Shown: positions 42,401 through 51,586 of the stretch, in pieces
Layout of the letters: each line of letters begins with the position of its first letter
How positions within the stretch are numbered: the stretch's first letter is position 1
Assembly (NCBI GenBank): GCA_021234155.1
Contig: JAJEKV010000002.1
Span: forward strand, 20,397,761 to 20,461,760
Length of the DNA stretch: 64,000 nt
Reading direction: 5' to 3'
Origin: Isoetes taiwanensis
Lineage: Eukaryota > Streptophyta > Lycopodiopsida > Isoetales > Isoetaceae
The notes under the pieces: model-generated
Database searches by the model: none
What the model was told of the DNA's origin: nothing
The model's input: only the letters and a program-made list of their open reading frames with translations
Translations under genes and position numbers: made by a program

Positions 42401-42799
42401 ACTTTTTTTCAAGGAGTTGAAGGTTGTACTTGAGGATTTTTCTCAATATCATGGTATGATTTTTCTGTTTGATGACAAAATACACAAAGGGTTTCTAAAC
42501 CCTCGCACACACAACCGTTCTGTTATGCCTTTCAAGGGGCAAGAAGAGGACAACTTTTCGCGGTTTGTGTGTCCAGCTTTGGAATACTTGTCTTCTCATA
42601 CAGTACAGGAAACGATCTCACAAATTGACATCTCGATGCATGGTTGGACAAGGAGGCGATTGCGTCTTTGGATTCTTGCCTCAACAACTATCTTGTCTCG
42701 GCCTACTATATCCTCAATGCTCCATTAGAAGTACAAAAAGGTTCTTTGGGCACCCTTCCTGGCGAGGAGCATGACTCTGAAGACTTCGATGACTCATGA
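39410..42799 (+). pseudogene. Decayed FCP1-like HAD protein with zinc-finger-like upstream part
   Basis: The C-terminal part, 42026-42799, is an FCP1/SCP-type HAD domain. It contains CMVLDINGVLAQT, GYHEFVEWAMQ, FDIVIWSASLLRNTKDM, FLFDDKIHKGFLNPRTHN and an acidic end, EEHDSEDFDDS. The usual DxDxT nucleophile box reads D-I-N-G-V. Asn replaces the second Asp, as I recall from a plant FCP1-like subgroup. Frames change near 42250 and 42648. Upstream, about 40650-40740 encodes CGHHYHVSC and KRMLLPRC, a RING/PHD-like finger fragment in a region with many frame changes. A likely first exon, MVKKVVNPPSSKAIPMDAMQ, starts at 39410. Members act on phosphoserine of partner proteins such as the RNA polymerase II tail; here activity is doubtful. 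Its place inside the transposon suggests either transposon-encoded accessory protein or captured host gene. Confidence 0.7.
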
Positions 42800-42941
42800 A
42801 GTAACCATTGTACACTACTTTTTTGTAATATATATGTATGATTACTTTGTCTTATCTTGAGTATTGAGTGATCTTGAGTGATGTCTTCTAATCGTGATGT
42901 ATCAGAATATTGTGATTACAGCAGTTTACAGGCAGCACTAC

Positions 42942-45777
42942 TCAACAGAATACATCAGATGAAAGCATAATACCTTTTGATGTCCCCGTTGTTGGTACCT
43001 TCATTCCAACGAGTTGCGAATTCATGAACATCATCGGCAACACCCTAAATCTCACCCCATCATACTTGAGCTGCTCTCTAGTGAATGCCCCTTTAAGGGC
43101 TTTGCCCTTGCCCATCGTGCTCTCCCTTACCATGGGCTGTCCCAAAGAAATTCCATACTATTTCCTTCCCTAGCTCATGGTGATATCTTGGTAGGAAATA
43201 GAATGGCCGGGCAGATTTGAATTGGCTAGAACAACCATCTGACCAAACTATATGCCTGGAGAAATCTACACCATTTGATACAAGCCATGAATTGTGCTTT
43301 CTAAGACAATGCTGCACAAAAAGAGTGTCATGAAGCTTGTCATCACTCAAGTAAAAATGGGTTTCCTTCAATAGCTTTCTGATCCCAGAACTGATGTCCA
43401 TCCTATACATGATGTGGATGAGAATTGTTATCTGGTCATTGTGCCAATGCTGGCTTTGAACCTCCCTTTATATTTTTATGATGTAATTCTCTGCAAAATC
43501 AATTACAGAAACAATGGTGCCATCTTGGATATTGTCCAGGCAACTCCTCGAATTGTATGGCACGCCATCTAGCCCCTCAGAATTGTGTGGCACGAATATC
43601 TTCAATGTGGAACACAGATATGAAATGAAATCCTTCACTGCCGTTCTCTTGTAAGACAATCTAAGGACTGGCTTTGGTCCTTTCTTTTTTTTCCCCTTGC
43701 CATTTGAGGTCTCGTCTTGTGCTGCAACTTCAGACTGTGTCCCACCAGCTTCCTTGGATTTCTTACTTTTGTTTCCCTTCTTCTCAACTTCTGCTGCAGC
43801 TTCAGTCGTGTCCCGGCCAAAGAAATACCTTGGATTTCTTACTTTTGTTTTCCTTCTTCTCAACTTGTCTTTGCGGCTTCAGTCAGTGCCCCACCAGCTA
43901 CCTTTGGATTTCTTACTTTTGTTTCCCTTCTTGGTGGCATTGGCTCTTTTCTTTCTGGCGCCACACGCACCTCCTTAGTAACAGCTATGCGCAACTCCAC
44001 CCGGCTTCGTGCATCTCCACTGGAATCACCAGCAAAGGTCTGTAGCATAAAGCGAAGATTAAGCGCAAGTTGAAAGCACAAAAGCGATTCATTGGGATGG
44101 CGGCACATATCGGCATGTTTCGAAGATGCAATAAAAGAGTATTACCTTTTCAAACGTCTTCCATTCAAGCAAGAACTCATGATTCTCTCTTTCTCTTGGA
44201 CATATAGGAAGAGTTTTTATGCCACACTTCTGACATGTCTGCATCAAGCAGTCATGTTTATGCCATTCTTCACCCTGCGCTCTTGTTGCAAACCCACAGA
44301 CCCTCGAGCTTCGGCGGTTGAGTCATCATATGTTGGGGCGGCAGACACTTCTCACCAGTCCACAGACCTCGCAGGTGCACTTGCACTCTTCACCATGAAA
44401 TCCAGTTTTCGCTGACCTTAATGCATTCAGGGCTACCCTGGCATACTCCAACTGTTTTCCTTTCTGATACTTTCTTTACATAAATAGGCTTCAACTTCTC
44501 GAAAGCCTTTAAGAAAACAGGGTGTTCAGGATGTGCCTTTTTGTATTGTTGAAATAGCTGCAGCTGAATGGTGGCCGTTGGTTAGAAATATTTATGCAAT
44601 AATAGCAAAAAAAAATTTGTATGGAAACTTAAACCTGTGTGACCTCCATAAGGTGCAAGGGATAAGAAATTCGGAAGTCTGACTCTCCAACAGTGTTCAC
44701 AACATCTTTCTTGCAAGGAGAGACTCTGCTATTTTGTTTCCAGAATTCTGTTATGCTTTGCTTGCAAACAGGGGTGAGAGAATCGCACCTCAACCTCCTT
44801 TGGAAGCTAGACCACGGACCATTTCCAAGGATCGGCTTCCGATTTTCTTAATCTGGCGATTGCAATTGTCGACCTCATGCAACCTATCATAAGAAATATT
44901 GCACATTAATCAATGAACATATCCCACCCAAAGATCACTTTCAAATAGATACAAGCACTTAAAAGCATGAAGAAGCACATGCATGAAAGCAAGAATTAGA
45001 TGTACCCCAACAGCCCGCCATAGTGGAATTGCATCTCGATTTTGTGGAAGAAGCCATCACCGGTATTCGAGGTTACGGCTCTCCAAATATCATGGTTCCT
45101 TTGCCTCTTTATGGCTGCCATTGTCTGTTTCAAGTTGTTGAGCGGCACCCACGCCTTGCACTCCTTTGGATTTGGCAAAATTCCGTGTTCCGAGATTTCC
45201 ATTTAGTGGTGATGAACCACCCTCTTTATCACATCGGCCTTGAGTTCGGGTGAATGCTTTTTGGTGAGCTTGTTGAAGTAATCAACTACAAGCTTGGCTA
45301 TTTCTTTTCTGCGTCTGCGTGCTCGATCCTCCCGCTTCAACCATTTGCTTTCCTCATCTTATTCCGTAATCTGTATTCTCTCTTTCTCTCTGCATCCAAT
45401 TTCTTGTAAATTGCAGAGGAAACTGGATCTTCACGCGACATTTCCTGTGTTGCATTGACATCCAACAAATCTGGAACACTGTATTGGAATTCATCAGGCC
45501 GAAAGTCCAATGCTAAACATGTGATTGCCTCCAGGCCGGTATCAGGGAGCGCCATGAAATTCCTGAGAGAGGGAGAATAAGTGAATTGGAGGGAGAATTT
45601 TCGCGGGCCATGAGGTCGTGGTAGTTCTGGGCTCGATCGAATTTGCAACGTACTACCACTCGCACGAAAATCCAGCCAAAATCCCACAATCATTTTCCTA
45701 ACGGTTCGTTGATGAGGTGGACGTGCGAGTACATGAAGGGCGTCAAAAATATGACGGGCAGTTACGCCCACCAGCAC
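42942..45777 (-). pseudogene. RNase-H-like (DDE-type) transposase candidate, broken
   Basis: Minus-strand gene in several blocks. 45777-45337 is a Pro/Arg-rich N-terminal part ending in a charged helix, which continues in another frame with KEIAKLVVDYFNKLTKK. About 44830-44640 encodes CDSLTPVCKQSITEFWKQ and DFRISYPLHLMEVTQ, then a GT donor. About 44565-44410 encodes LQLFQQYKKAHPEHPV and FEKLKPIYVKK. A Cys-rich segment, ECKCTCEVCGL, is at about 44390. The core, 43863-42942, has SVIDFAENY, EVQSQHWHND, SDGCSSQFK and WNFFGTAHGKGEHDG. The Asp of DFAENY, the Asp of SDGC and a later Glu fit a DDE set. An in-frame TAA lies at 43468-43470 and a frame change near 43100. I recall similar proteins in animal and protist genomes as transposon-like; the catalytic assignment is inference. 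Confidence 0.65.
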
Positions 45778-45840
45778 CCAAATTAAGCAAAAGCAGGGGT
45801 GCTTTAAGCGGGCTAAAACCCTGCTATAAGCATGCTACAA

Positions 45841-45860
45841 GCATGCGTCCGGACGCATGC
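45841..45860. other. Perfect 20-bp palindrome at transposon right end
   Basis: GCATGCGTCCGGACGCATGC is its own reverse complement and lies immediately inside the right terminal repeat. Nearby GCATGC copies at about 45818-45844 add to the inverted structure. It could be a transposase-binding or hairpin site. No equivalent was found at the left end. Confidence 0.85.
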
Positions 45861-46254
45861 TTTTGATACCCACCAGCATACTTTCACCCGGTTGCTAAAT
45901 CACAAATTTACTCAGCTCTTCCATAGCTTTCCCTAATTCAATAAACTACTGGCCCATAGAACCTGACAATCATATGATGATTTACTTTACCGAAAATGTA
46001 CTTGGCAGAACTTCAGACTTGAAACACGCCAATGAAGAAGTAGACAGACTACTATAAAAGTTGCAGATAAAACCAGGGTGCAAACAAACACACTGAACTA
46101 TTCTTTGAAGGAGGTTTGCAAATTCAACACTTTATGCCATCTTGCTAGGTGTACCTTATATAGGAGAAATAGAAAAGAGCAATAGCTATGTGCAACAATC
46201 AGAACCAAAACAATAAGCATCCAAACATGAAAAAACATTATGCTGCTAGAGAAA

Positions 46255-47215
46255 AGAAAATATAAGATGAGTCTACTGTACCTTGTCCATGGCTTCTTTG
46301 GCGTGTAACTTCATTGTGTGAGCCAAAAACAACAATCGGAACCTAAATGAAGGTAAAAGCAAGCAATCACCACGAAAAGGTAGTGTAATTCCAAATTTAA
46401 ATGTGACCAAGCAAAAATATTATCTTTATTCACCACAGTTGACACATACCGCATTTTTCCCTCGATAAAAAATACTCTTCCAATTTCAGTGAGGCATCAA
46501 GCTTGGATTTTTGGATGCAACATGAGCAATAAAAACTAAATATATAAACATACAATGAAGTATATAAAAAGAGAAAATGAAACATAAAAACCACAAAAGA
46601 TTCATTTGAATGGAGTGTACCTCATTTGTGCATGCATCAGCAAGATGCGTCTGTTGCTTCGATATACCCAGATCATTTCTGTTTAGGTTTCCTACTGAAA
46701 AAGCATGATTGAACTGTAGAAGCAGCATCAATAATGATCTCTAGCCTCCATGGCAGGCTGCAAGATTAGATGAGCTCAGAAATACGAAATCTAGGTAATC
46801 ATAAATTCGACAACTTGCTCTATTTTAAATCCATCCTATTCACCCACAGTGATGCTCTTCATAAAGCGGGCAAGCACAATTGCAACTTTGTGAATCAACT
46901 AAGTTTGTTTTGCCACCTTAAAAAACGATTCTGTAACTGATTCATGCAATTCACTTATGACTGCAGCTTCACGGCGAAGATCTACCCATTTGATACGGCA
47001 AAAGCTGGAAAATAGGAGATTATCTTTCAGCATATCCTGCTCTTTGACCTCTGTAATAGCTCATAAGCCTTAAGAGCCCGTTTTCTCAGCTCTGCTGGAC
47101 CCCAAAAACAAAATATCCGGCTTCCACGCCAAAATCCTCAGTCTCAAATCCGGTAAATGATATTCTGCAGACTGTCGATGCAATAGCAAACAGCGTGTGG
47201 CTTCTCTTAGCGAAA
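46255..47215 (-). pseudogene. Exon-like blocks of an unrecognised minus-strand gene
   Basis: Between 47215 and 46255 several short minus-strand blocks have splice-like edges. They encode AELRKRALKAYELLQRSK (about 47100-47045); WVDLRREAAVISELHESVTE (about 46995-46930); VAIVLARFMKSITVG (about 46890-46845, donor GTGAAT); a block ending HLADACTNE (donor GTACAC, about 46620); LDASLKLEEYFLSREKC (about 46500-46450, donor GTATGT); and FRLLFLAHTMKLHAKEAMDK (about 46340-46282, donor GTACAG). A telo-box, AAACCCTA, sits at 47213-47220, a common plant 5'-UTR element. The blocks read as helical protein of unknown family. The 6.8-kb transposon lies in what would be a downstream intron. Phases were not all consistent, so the gene may be degraded. 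Confidence 0.35.
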
Positions 47216-47379
47216 CCCTAAGTGGCAAAAGAAAAAAGAAGAGGGCAAGATAATGCCACGTGGCCTAATTAAATCTGAGCCGCCCAATTTAGGGCGCGAT
47301 GCACTACTTACACCAAAACATTATAATAAGAGAGAGGTATTTGGCGGAGTGGAGAGGCAGGATCAGCCATACTAGAACT

Positions 47380-48393
47380 CTAGGCAGCTTCCACCCGGGT
47401 CTTCATTGGAGCCTTGATGCTCAACTCGACTGCTTCTACTGCAAGCTTTATCACATTGGTTCCAGGGTTTGGATCTGCACCCTCATCTGCTTCATCTTCA
47501 CTAGATTCCAACCCACTATGTGGAGGATTCTCGAAATACCATGTCTGGTCCAGAAGTTCAGACTGTAGCTCATCTATGCAGGATCTGATATTGACATCCA
47601 ACTCCCTCTCATTCCATTCTTCTTCCGTACGATCAATATTATAGGCCTCTTTGATGTTCTTCTTGTACAGAGCCATCTTTTTGTTTTTAGATCTGTCCCA
47701 ATCCAAAGCTCTCCTTTCCACATAAGCATCGACATATTTCTTGACCTCAAGCTCTTTCTCTCTGCCATCGGCTATGTCCACAAGCAGTGTTTTTGCAATT
47801 GCTATGGCATCTGTCTGAGCCCTTTTCAAAATCTGGCTTCTGTTTACCTTCCACCTGTGAACCGGATCCAACTTGTACCTCTAAACATATTTGCCCACGT
47901 CCCGGCCTAGCCTCCTCTTATGCTTGGGGTTAGCCTGCAATCTCCTACCCTATGTTGCCCGCTCCACCTCCACAACCAGCCCACGCCTTCTTTTCAAATG
48001 CTCCTCCAATCTGGCCCGTTTCGTTCCGTTCCACCCACAGACAACACCATTTGCTTCATTTCTTACTGTAATAAAAGCCCCTTTCTCCAGCCTGATTGTC
48101 AATATAAGAATCTGCCTCGATGGGCTGTCTGGCCTCCACTTTGGATAAAGGACCACGCCTTGCCTTCTTCAGCTTCCTTAGGGAAGCCGGTTGCTCATAA
48201 TCGACCTTAGCTATACTTGCTGCTCTACCCGATTCCCTAAAATCTTTCACTGCCTGGTAGCTCTTCCAGGGTTGGCAAGAAATGCTCATCTGAATCTGAA
48301 CCCTGGGCCGAGGGCGACCTATCTGATCCACTATCCTCGCTTAGAGACTGCTCGTTTGACATCTCCTCGCCACCGGAGTGACTGATCTCGCTC
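47380..48393 (-). pseudogene. Unrecognised acidic/charged protein remnant
   Basis: An ATG at 48393 starts MASEISHSGGEEMSNEQSLS, followed by Ser/Asp-rich sequence. The frame then changes near 48240 to AVKDFRESGRAASIAKVDYE and later segments. The longest open piece, 47871-47380, encodes LKRAQTDAIAIAKTLLVDIA, EVKKYVDAYVERRALDWDRS and an acidic end near SGLESSEDEADEG, then a stop. It is a highly charged, probably helical and partly disordered protein. It lies just inside the 48.5-kb GGCCACATTAACC array. I do not recognise it. It could be an accessory protein of the element bounded by the arrays. Confidence 0.4.
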
Positions 48394-48534
48394 GCCATAC
48401 CCCTGTTTTTATTTTAAAAGTCATTGTTGCTTTTCCCCAATTTTCTTCTTAAGTGTACGAGCCCTCCACGTGTCATGTGGAAATTGGTTCAGGCATAGAC
48501 ATAGATTTGCCCTGGTTTTTGCCCCCTAAAAATA

Positions 48535-49358
48535 TTGCCATGTTAACCATACCTTATATGAGGCCACATTCACCACCCAGAGCACATGGTTGCCATTAAC
48601 CAAACAGGGGAGGAACAAATAGATTGTGGCCACATTAACCACTTTGACATTAATAGAATAATAATAGAATTACATTAATAGAATAACATTAACCACATTA
48701 ACCTGTGGCCACAATAACCACATCGGGCTATGGCCACATTAACCACATCAACCTATGGCCACATTAACCTGTGACCACATTAACCTATGGCCACATTAAC
48801 CAATATTCTGTGGCCACATTAACCCATGTCCATATTAACCTGTGGCCACATTAACCCATGTCCACATTAACCTATGGCCACACTAACCACTATAATCGGT
48901 GGCCACATTAACCAATGTCCACATTAACCTATGGCCACACTAACCACTATAACCTGTGGCCACATTAACCAATGTCCACATTAATCCATGGCCACATTAA
49001 CCATTATAACCTGTGGCCACATTAACCCATGTCTTCATTAACCTATGGCCACACTAATCACTATAACCTTGTGCACATTAACCATCGTCCCACATTAACC
49101 TATGGACACATTTTTTGTGGGCCACATTAACCACTATAAACCATGGCCACATTAACCACTATAACCCATGTCCACATTAACCCATGTCCACATTGTGACC
49201 ACGCTAACCACCATAACCTGTGGCCATATTAACCACTGTCCACATTACCCTATGGCCACATTAACCACTATAACCCATGTCCACATTACCCTATGGCCAC
49301 ATTAACCACTATAACCCATGTCCACATTACTGTGGCCACATTAACCCATGTCCATATT
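48535..49358 (+). repeat. GGCCACATTAACC array, forward orientation
   Basis: Several dozen degenerate forward copies. Many occur in a longer register such as CCACTATAACCTGTGGCCAC or AACCCATGTCCACATTAACC. The first part (48565-48700) matches 800-910 of the left array, including gaacaaatagattgtggcc and the ttgacattaat spacer, so the arrays share ancestry. The array ends abruptly at 49358, where a copia LTR begins, showing that the retrotransposon inserted into or beside it. Confidence 0.95.
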
Positions 49359-49723
49359 TGTTGGAAAAGTGTATCAGCTATGAACTGGTGCAAACCTGCA
49401 ACATCAAGTGAACCAAACCAGAAACCATAATAGAATGGGAGCAATCTGCCCTGTGTATTCCGTGTAATTCTATAAATACATGGAGTAAATGGCACTGAAA
49501 GGCCAATAGTCGGAAACAGAAGGCCAAAGGCCAGAGATGTACATGATGTACCTTAATGTGTCTAATGTACATCAATGTATCTAAAATGTACTCTAATGTG
49601 CATCAATGTATATAATGTACATCTATGTACTCTAATGTACAACTTGAATTGTAGCAACCTCTGCATTGCAGAATCAAGCTTTCATGCCCTATTATTATGT
49701 GCTGAACCTTCAAAATTCTAACA
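49359..49723 (-). repeat. Copia 3' LTR, 365 bp
   Basis: On the minus strand it starts TGTTAGAATTTTGAAGG and ends CTTTTCCAACA, typical TG...CA ends. It is preceded by a purine tract, AAGGAGGAG (49731-49723 region), the usual second-strand primer. It lies directly downstream of the RNase H frame. It contains a short tandem repeat of AATGTACATCAATGTA type at about 49550-49640. Its left edge abuts the GGCCACATTAACC array. Confidence 0.8.
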
Positions 49724-49747
49724 CTCCTCCTTCAGCACATAATTCTG

Positions 49748-51290
49748 CTACTTGCAAGCCTTGAATTGCTGAAATTTACTTTCTGGTAAGGCTATTGTGA
49801 ATAAGTCTGCAATCTGCTGGGCTGTATTGACATACTGCATCTGTACATACTTCTTAGCTGCCAGATCCCTGATGAAATGAATATTTAATTCAATGTGTTT
49901 GGTGCGTTCATGATCTACAGGATTTTTTACAATGGCAATGCAGCTCTGACTGTCTGTTAATATTTGAGTTGGCCCTGTTTGCTGGCAGTTTAGTTCATCA
50001 AGTAGTCTTCTCAACCATGATATTTCTTTTGCCACCAAGGATGAAGCTGCATATTCAGCTTCTGCTGAGCTCATAGCTATTGCACTTTGTTTCTTGCTTC
50101 TCCAAGCAATTACACCACCACTTAGGAATATTGCATAGCCTGATGTGGATTTTCTGCAAGACAAGTCTCCTCCCCAATCAGCATCACTGTAAGCATACAA
50201 TGTCAGATCTTTTGAGTCATAAGTAATTCCATGATGTTTAGTGCCTTTTAAATATTTTAAAACACGCTTCCCTGCCATCCAATGCTCTTTTGTTGGATTG
50301 TGGCATCTTCTGCTCAAAATATTAGACACCTAATTAAGGCTCGATAAGGGATATTCTCCATCTCTCTAATATCCTTTTCTGAAATAGGTGTTTCTGCTGT
50401 TAATCTGTGCCCTGGTACTATTGGAGTTTTAACAGGATATGCCTCAGTCAGGTTAAACCTTTTGAGCATGTTCTCAATGTGTATGCTCTGTTTCAGTTGC
50501 AGGATTTTTCTTTCCCTGTTTCTGATCACTTCTATTCCTAAAAACTGTCTTAGCTCTCCGAGATCCGACATTTGAAATCTAGATTTCAGAAGTTCTTTGC
50601 ATTTATTCAACACATGAAGAGTGTTTGCTGCCATAATACAATCATCAACATACAAGGCTATGATGCAAAAATCCTTTCCAGAATTGTATCTATAAAGATT
50701 TCCATCATTTTTGAGCTTCTCAAGACCTTGCTCCTTGAGGAATTTGTCCATACAAAGATACCATTCTCGAGGAGATTGTTTCAACCCATATACTGCCCTG
50801 TTAACTTTCCATACCATGTCTTTTCCTTGTTCAAAGCCTGGGGCCTGATTCATAAAAACCTTCTCTTCTAGTTTTGCATTGAGAAATGCTGTTTTTTCAT
50901 CCATATGGTGCAGTTCAAGATCTGAGGCATTTGCAAGTGCCAATAAAATTCTTATGCTTGTTAGTTTAACAATTGGAGAATATGTTTCATCATAATCTCT
51001 TCCTTTTTCCTGAGTATACCCTTGTGCTACAAGGCGTGCCTTGTATCTTCTGCTTCCATCAGAATTTACTTTTACTTTATAAAGCCACTTACTTCCTATT
51101 ACATTGTGTTCTGCTGGATATTTTGTCAGTTCATAGGTCTCAGTTTCTTTAAAGGAATCCAGTTCATCATGCATGGCTTTCAGCCATCTTTACTTATCAT
51201 TACTTTCCATTGCTTCCTCAAAGGATTTGGGAATCATCACATCCTCTAGAATTGCCATGATTTGATCTGGCTCCACCTGGAAATAGATAA
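49748..51290 (-). pseudogene. Ty1/copia pol remnant (reverse transcriptase and RNase H)
   Basis: The reverse transcriptase at 51174-50314 contains NVIGSKWLYKVKVNSDGS, RYKARLVAQGYTQ, YSPIVKLTSIR, AFLNAKLEEKVFM, VYGLKQSPREWY and the active-site LYVDDCIM. RNase H at 50329-49748 contains YAYSDADWGGDL, RKSTSGYAIFLSGGVIAWRS, SSAEAEY and a TKHIELNIHFIRD tail, ending just before the LTR. The two overlap in different frames at 50314-50329, where a short stretch of the expected sequence between PYRALI and LSRRCHNP is missing. An in-frame stop lies near 51188 (NDK then stop, then RWLKAMHDELD). Gag, protease and integrase are absent, as is a 5' LTR. The element is 5'-truncated and dead. Intact relatives copy themselves through RNA in cytoplasmic particles. 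Confidence 0.95.
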
Positions 51291-51586
51291 ATTCATGCAT
51301 GTTTTTCTTTCTTTTGCACTTGCGTCTTCTTAAGCTCGATTATGTTTTTTAAATCGTTGTTCTTTTAGAAACAGGTACGAATGGAGAAGGTTAACATCAA
51401 TGCAGATTATAAAACAGGTAAAAATTATTAAATTAGAATCTGCATGAATTTGTGGGTCTGTCTCATCACAGGGATTACAAGAGGGTTCAATTCCCCCAGG
51501 GGCAATCAAAGCTTTATAGAAAAACTTATTGCGGTTTTTACATATCTGTATGTATTATAATACTGGCTTTGCTGTCTGTTTTGCAG

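Larger units (their letters stand above)
39093..45889. mobile_element. 6.8-kb DNA transposon with 28-bp inverted repeats and GGTT duplication
   Basis: 39093-39120 and 45862-45889 are perfect inverted repeats of 28 bp, starting GGGTGAAAGTATGCTGG and ending GGTATCAAA. GGTT flanks both sides (39089-39092 and 45890-45893), as expected of a 4-bp target-site duplication. Inside are two convergent decayed genes: FCP1-like on plus (about 39410-42799) and an RNase-H-like transposase candidate on minus (45777-42942), with a 140-bp gap between them. The right subterminal region holds a perfect 20-bp palindrome at 45841-45860; both ends carry GCACC-rich blocks. The MITE at 4350-4627 has related termini. 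A 4-bp duplication would fit Sola-type or a few other superfamilies, but the assignment is open. Both genes are broken, so this copy is probably inactive. Confidence 0.85.

Noticed and set aside
43674-44073. Overlapping plus-strand frames rich in Phe, Leu and Ser
   Set aside because: They are shadows of the Lys-rich minus-strand transposase-like gene.
47213-47220. AAACCCTA as part of an interstitial telomere
   Set aside because: There is a single copy with no tandem run; it fits a plant telo-box promoter element better.
51372-51411. Possible upstream IFT38 exon (KQVRMEKVNINADYKT)
   Set aside because: The phase fits the next exon, but the peptide does not convincingly match the CLUAP1 N-terminal region.
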